This document shows positions 5,430 through 6,860 of a DNA stretch of 6,860 bases, piece by piece. Position 1 is the stretch's first letter; each line of letters opens with the position of its first letter. Source of the stretch: an uncultured Bacteroidota bacterium. Its GTDB lineage: Bacteria > Bacteroidota > Bacteroidia > Chitinophagales > Chitinophagaceae. Both the position numbers and the translations under genes were made by a program. The stretch covers positions 1 to 6,860 of the forward strand of contig CAIJZG010000261.1 of the NCBI GenBank assembly GCA_903825065.1. Reading direction: 5' to 3'. Below the pieces are notes generated by a model, which was not told the origin of the DNA, searched no databases, and worked only from the letters and a program-made list of their open reading frames with translations.

Positions 5430-5436
5430 CCTGGTA

Positions 5437-6666
5437 CTACGCCAACTTGTCCGCTGCCATAGTTGCAGTCATTTTGCTGTAATGGCGTTCAATCATGCCT
5501 ACGCTTGTACCCATTTGCTTGGCTAGGGTATGAATATCAATGCCCCTTGCCAGTGACTGAGTGGCATAGGTATGGCGAAGGCTGTATAAAGTTCTGGTCT
5601 GCCCAGCACCATCTTCCAGTAACCCACTCTTTTGCATCAAATTTCGGAAGATATTGGGCATATGGCTTAGGGTGTCACCATTTGGGCGTTTAAAAACCGG
5701 CTTGTCTAGCTTGGCATCAATGATTTCAGTCAAGTTCTTATAGGGTAACCCTTGCCAGACCAGTAGTCGTTCCAATACTTCCACTACCTCGTGTCTAGCA
5801 ATCAAATATCTTGGCCCTGTCTTGCCACTGACCCAAATACGAACATATCGTTTGCCATCCATCCAATGCCATTGAATATGTCGCCATCTTAGGGGTAGGG
5901 CTTCAGTGCCATGTCTAATTCCTGTAGCCAATAAGAACTCCACATATGCAATGCAAAGCCGTCTCATCTCAGCAGTATGTTCTGTATAGCTACTGGTCAA
6001 CCAAGTTGGAAAATATGCTCTCAGTTGCTCAATTTCTTCATTTGTAAAGGCTGGGCGGGGTGTGCTTTTAGTTCCCTTAGAGTTAAGAATGGGAATCGCG
6101 CGATTTAGCCCAACAGCACCTGATTCTCTTCCGTAGTTAATCACTCGTATATAAGCACTGGCGTGATTACGTTTGGTACTGGCCATTGGCATTTTTCCCA
6201 TCTCCGCTTCACGCCAAGATTCAAAGTCAGCCAAGTCATCTACTGTTATTGTCTCAATTTCCTTTGCCCCAAAGAAAGGAATTAAGTATTTGTTGATGGC
6301 AAAGGTATAGTCCCTGTATGTACGCTTACCTGTCTTGTTTTCCATCATCCTGGCCATATTTCCAATTTCAGCCAATGCGACTTGTCTAAATGTCTTCCTT
6401 AATATGGCTAATCCAGCATCAGTCTTGGCTCTGGTGGCTTCGTAGATGGCTATTGATTGCACCTTTGCTGAGGCCAAATCATCAGTGCCGGTACTGGCAG
6501 TATGCCAGTTGCCATTAGCCAACTTAAATCTACATTGCCACTGGTGACTTCGCTTTCGCTTAAAAAGCGTCAACGCACCATTGAGCAATGTATGTGTTTT
6601 GGAGTTGTCCGTTGCGGTTGGACTTGATTGAGCAAAGATTTGTTGAAGTGATGACATTGCAAGCAT
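5437..6666 (-). CDS. Full-length tyrosine integrase (409 aa)
   Basis: This phage- or element-type integrase would insert and excise the mobile element by site-specific recombination. Residues about 28-85 form a basic, strand-rich arm-binding-like region (LFKRKRSHQWQCRFKLANG), about 90-190 the helical core-binding domain (FRQVALAEIGNMARMM to YIRVINYGRESGAV), and about 205-405 the catalytic domain. Catalytic residues are R251 (ATGIRHGTEALPLRW), K282 (SGKTGPR), R364 (LYSLRHTYAT) and the nucleophile Y396 (MIERHYSK). Two usual histidines are replaced: Y361 stands at the first position of HxxR and T387 at the later H/W position (QMGTS). Both variants occur in many integrases of this group, so activity is likely. 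Length is normal. The ATG at 6666 is used; an ATG at 6657 is equally possible and neither has a good ribosome site. A TAAAAT hexamer at 6729-6734 on the minus strand is a candidate -10 without a clear -35. Confidence 0.93.
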   Translation of the reverse strand: MLAMSSLQQIFAQSSPTATDNSKTHTLLNGALTLFKRKRSHQWQCRFKLANGNWHTASTGTDDLASAKVQSIAIYEATRAKTDAGLAILRKTFRQVALAEIGNMARMMENKTGKRTYRDYTFAINKYLIPFFGAKEIETITVDDLADFESWREAEMGKMPMASTKRNHASAYIRVINYGRESGAVGLNRAIPILNSKGTKSTPRPAFTNEEIEQLRAYFPTWLTSSYTEHTAEMRRLCIAYVEFLLATGIRHGTEALPLRWRHIQWHWMDGKRYVRIWVSGKTGPRYLIARHEVVEVLERLLVWQGLPYKNLTEIIDAKLDKPVFKRPNGDTLSHMPNIFRNLMQKSGLLEDGAGQTRTLYSLRHTYATQSLARGIDIHTLAKQMGTSVGMIERHYSKMTATMAADKLA

Positions 6667-6685
6667 TTGTGTAAAACAATGCTTG
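6660..6685. repeat. Inverted repeat over the integrase start
   Basis: CAAGCATT (6660-6667) and AATGCTTG (6678-6685) are exact complements ten bases apart and cover the first codons and leader of the integrase. They could fold in the messenger RNA around the start or bind a dimeric regulator such as an excisionase or autorepressor. The same half-site occurs in the hairpin at 3357-3380 and once at 39-47. Confidence 0.4.
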
Positions 6686-6860
6686 TAATTTTGTTTTCAT
6701 CGCAGAAATAAAGCGACCAAAAACAGTTATTTTATCATTTTGATGACTGTAGATGCTATTAGATTTGCATCATTTTCCATGAACTGCCACTAAAACTGTT
6801 GCAGATAAAGCACGGTATTTTGTAGTGCTTAAAGTAATGTTTTTTAACGGTCTATACACC
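6667..6860. other. AT-rich upstream region of the integrase to the window edge
   Basis: No gene is seen in these 194 bases. They should carry the integrase promoter. AAGCAC (6808-6813) and GTGCTT (6825-6830) form a short inverted repeat. The last bases, CTATACACC, resemble the leader just before the 99-residue gene's ATG (GTATACACC, 4751-4759), so another gene might start just beyond the right edge. That is speculative. Confidence 0.3.

Larger units (their letters stand above)
5060..5436. other. Noncoding gap of 377 bp with hairpins and a gene remnant
   Basis: There is no intact gene of convincing quality between the 99-residue gene and the integrase stop. The gap holds a nested inverted repeat (5087-5132), a possible broken small gene (5237-5422) and a 17-base palindrome (5413-5429). 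The rest is AT-rich. Its place downstream of the plus-strand set and of the converging integrase suits terminators, an origin or an attachment site, but no core site can be named. Confidence 0.4.

Noticed and set aside
5060..5436. tRNA gene or dif/Xer site as the integration target
   Set aside because: I found no cloverleaf, CCA-adjacent acceptor stem or dif-like core in the gaps next to either recombinase.
5463..5693. Plus-strand open frame inside the integrase
   Set aside because: It lies entirely opposite the catalytic domain of a clear integrase, and its cysteine- and tryptophan-rich translation is typical of a shadow frame.

Overview
The window looks like part of an integrated mobile element or accessory island in an AT-rich proteobacterium. 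Three things point that way: an integrase-type tyrosine recombinase, a DUF6641-like protein and a short stand-alone tyrosine recombinase, all of which resemble proteins I associate with beta- and gammaproteobacterial elements. I cannot name the genus. There is no tRNA, rRNA, CRISPR array or complete insertion sequence. Most functions below rest on motifs read by eye, without database support.

Left part (1-2509, + strand): the last codons of a gene entering from the left overlap the TTG start of an uncharacterised 382-residue protein. Two bases after that gene begins a 437-residue member of the tRNA-guanine transglycosylase (TGT) superfamily. This enzyme has the three expected aspartates (D89, D144, D284) and the VVQG and GG loops, but it lacks the zinc-binding cysteines of ordinary TGT. 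Its short polar signatures recall the DpdA branch, which places 7-deazaguanines in DNA. The 382-residue partner has a segment (about 168-292) that reads like a sliding-clamp domain. The operon could therefore be a base-exchange module with a DNA-bound partner. This is the most interesting part of the window.

Middle (2510-3927, - strand): an 18-bp perfect palindrome separates the transglycosylase from a convergent 191-residue catalytic-domain-only tyrosine recombinase. After about 290 bp of AT-rich noncoding DNA and a strong hairpin comes a small protein with motifs like those of rolling-circle (HUH) replication initiators.

Right part (3928-6860): a + strand set of three small genes (DUF6641-like, a 48-residue protein and a 99-residue protein) diverges from the Rep-like gene. 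Two of the three have Shine-Dalgarno sequences that could pair with complementary stretches upstream. A 377-bp gap follows, holding a nested hairpin, a possible broken small gene and a palindrome. The last gene is a full-length tyrosine integrase on the - strand, with its 5' region running to the right edge.

A reasonable overall reading is an element whose replication/maintenance genes (Rep-like, DUF6641 set) and integrase sit on the right, with the transglycosylase operon and its neighbouring small recombinase as cargo on the left. The element's ends are not visible, so this boundary is an inference.
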